NCBI GenBank assembly: GCA_002686705.1
Contig: NYYH01000088.1
Span: 1-13,120 of the forward strand
Length of the DNA: 13,120 nt
Source of the DNA: Bacteroidota bacterium
GTDB taxonomy: Bacteria; Bacteroidota; Bacteroidia; Bacteroidales; F082
Direction: 5' to 3'
Shown piece by piece: positions 12,619 through 13,120 of this stretch. Below the pieces are notes generated by a model. The model worked only from the letters and a program-made list of their open reading frames with translations. It made no database searches and was not told the DNA's origin. Numbering within the stretch: the first letter of the stretch is position 1; each line of letters begins with the position of its first letter. The position numbers and the translations under genes are program-made.

Positions 12619-12653
12619 GACACCTATATGGACACCTAATATTTTCCCTCGTG
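12619..12653 (-). repeat. 35-bp inverted repeat, right arm / orphan integrase 3' end
   Basis: On the plus strand ATG at 12616 opens MDTYMDT and a TAA stop, but the frame is closed 12 bases upstream (TGA at 12601-12603), so no integrase gene remains. The shared part continues 16 bases past the stop. It lies 2.2 kb beyond attR, outside the element. Confidence 0.7.
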
Positions 12654-12673
12654 AATACGGATATTGATTTTTC

Positions 12674-12702
12674 TTGACATTCTTTAAATAAACTATTAGG
12701 AT
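12674..12702 (+). promoter_or_regulatory. Candidate promoter of the exported binding protein
   Basis: TTGACA at 12674-12679, 17-bp spacer, TAGGAT at 12697-12702, about 130 bp upstream of the start at 12840. ATTAGA/TCTAAT (12712-12717, 12724-12729) forms a dyad just downstream. Confidence 0.45.
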
Positions 12703-12806
12703 TCGACATATATTAGACAACTATCTAATCGTTTTGGATAGAGACAAACTACCTGGAATGGTCTAATTTTGGTCCATTTTAAACGTTAAGTCTTCATATC
12801 GATGGT

Positions 12807-12821
12807 TTAACAATTTGTTAA
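12807..12821. promoter_or_regulatory. 15-bp palindrome before the ribosome site
   Basis: TTAACAA-T-TTGTTAA is a perfect 7-1-7 inverted repeat ending seven bases before AAGGAG. It is a candidate operator for a sugar-responsive or similar regulator; identity unknown. Confidence 0.4.
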
Positions 12822-12839
12822 CTTTTCAAGGAGTTTAAT

Positions 12840-13120
12840 ATGAAAACATTAGTATCAATTATAACTATATGTCTTATGTTTACGGCATTTGGGAATGTAT
12901 CTGCAATGGACTGGAAAGCTCATTCAGGAAAAACAATAACTTTTCTCATGAGTGAACATCCTGTTTTAAAAGGAATTAGAGAAGTCCTTCCTCAGTTTGA
13001 AAAAGACACTGGCATCAAAGTGAGGGTTAACGCATTAACGGAAGACGTATATTTTGACAAAATGGAAGTGGCATTAAGAGCAGGTAAGGGGATTGCAGAT
13101 GTACATTTTTGTCCAATGGA
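12840..13120 (+). CDS. Extracellular solute-binding protein (partial, 5' end)
   Basis: Starts at ATG 12840 after an AAGGAG site (12828-12833) and runs past the right edge. The first 21 residues (MKTLVSIITICLMFTAFGNV) are a typical Sec signal peptide cut near SA-MDW. The mature start, WKAHSGKTITFLMSEHPVLK, then VLPQFEKDTGIKVRVNALTED and ALRAGKGIADVHF, follows the family-1 ABC binding-protein pattern (sugars, polyols or other small solutes). Substrate unknown because two thirds of the gene lie outside. Its own promoter and operator-like palindrome suggest substrate induction. Confidence 0.8.
   Translation, partial: MKTLVSIITICLMFTAFGNVSAMDWKAHSGKTITFLMSEHPVLKGIREVLPQFEKDTGIKVRVNALTEDVYFDKMEVALRAGKGIADVHFCPM

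Noticed and set aside
10186..12653. Insertion sequence with 35-bp terminal inverted repeats
   Set aside because: No transposase lies between the arms, no target-site duplication is seen just outside them (GCACG vs AATAC), and the arm contains the integrase-tail motif. Kept only as an unexplained inverted repeat.

Overview
The window is AT-rich DNA from a Gram-negative bacterium. The last gene has a Sec-type signal peptide and a periplasmic solute-binding start, and the tRNA, LysR, DoxX and desaturase genes are proteobacterial in style. An AT-rich marine lineage such as SAR324/Lambdaproteobacteria would fit, but this is a weak guess because no ribosomal or other core marker is present.

Left block (1-2743): a minus-strand cluster of plasmid- or phage-like small genes. 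In transcription order it holds a HicA-like small RNA-binding-fold protein (1923-2387), an acidic coiled-coil-like protein (1632-1868), a 46-residue ORF (1212-1352) and a rolling-circle HUH replication protein of the Rep_1 type (114-1091). Three 10-bp direct repeats lie at 1587-1616. This looks like a degraded or domesticated replicon.

Middle block (2744-10399): a complete tRNA-Phe(GAA) gene followed by an integrative element. A 53-bp perfect direct repeat of the tRNA 3' half (2769-2821 and 10347-10399) marks attL and attR, giving a 7,578-bp unit. The element has a textbook satellite layout: integrase and Xre-type repressor leftward; an excisionase-like HTH protein, an AlpA-family regulator and a large CHC2-Toprim-SF3 primase-helicase rightward; then an iteron cluster (7405-7661) that is probably its replication origin. 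No capsid, terminase or conjugation gene is visible. The right third carries cargo: a small dimeric alpha-beta-barrel-like protein, then a divergent cassette of a membrane protein plus DoxX-like protein (leftward) and a LysR regulator (rightward). Tandem GGTGTCCAT repeats, inside the last codons of the integrase gene and again 127 bp inside attR, look like integrase arm sites.

Right block (10400-13120): a repeat-rich intergenic stretch, a two-gene leftward operon (a PhnD-type binding protein without signal peptide overlapping a membrane fatty-acid desaturase by 4 bp), and the start of an exported extracellular solute-binding protein.

Two repeat families cross the element boundary. Four copies of a 53-67 bp motif (core CCCCCACTAATTCTTCAC) bracket the doxX-lysR cassette in one orientation and the desaturase cassette in the other. 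A 35-bp inverted repeat (10186-10220 and 12619-12653, 34/35 identical) carries the same integrase-end motif and encodes an orphan MDTYMDT-stop. Together they suggest repeated insertion by related integrases around this tRNA.
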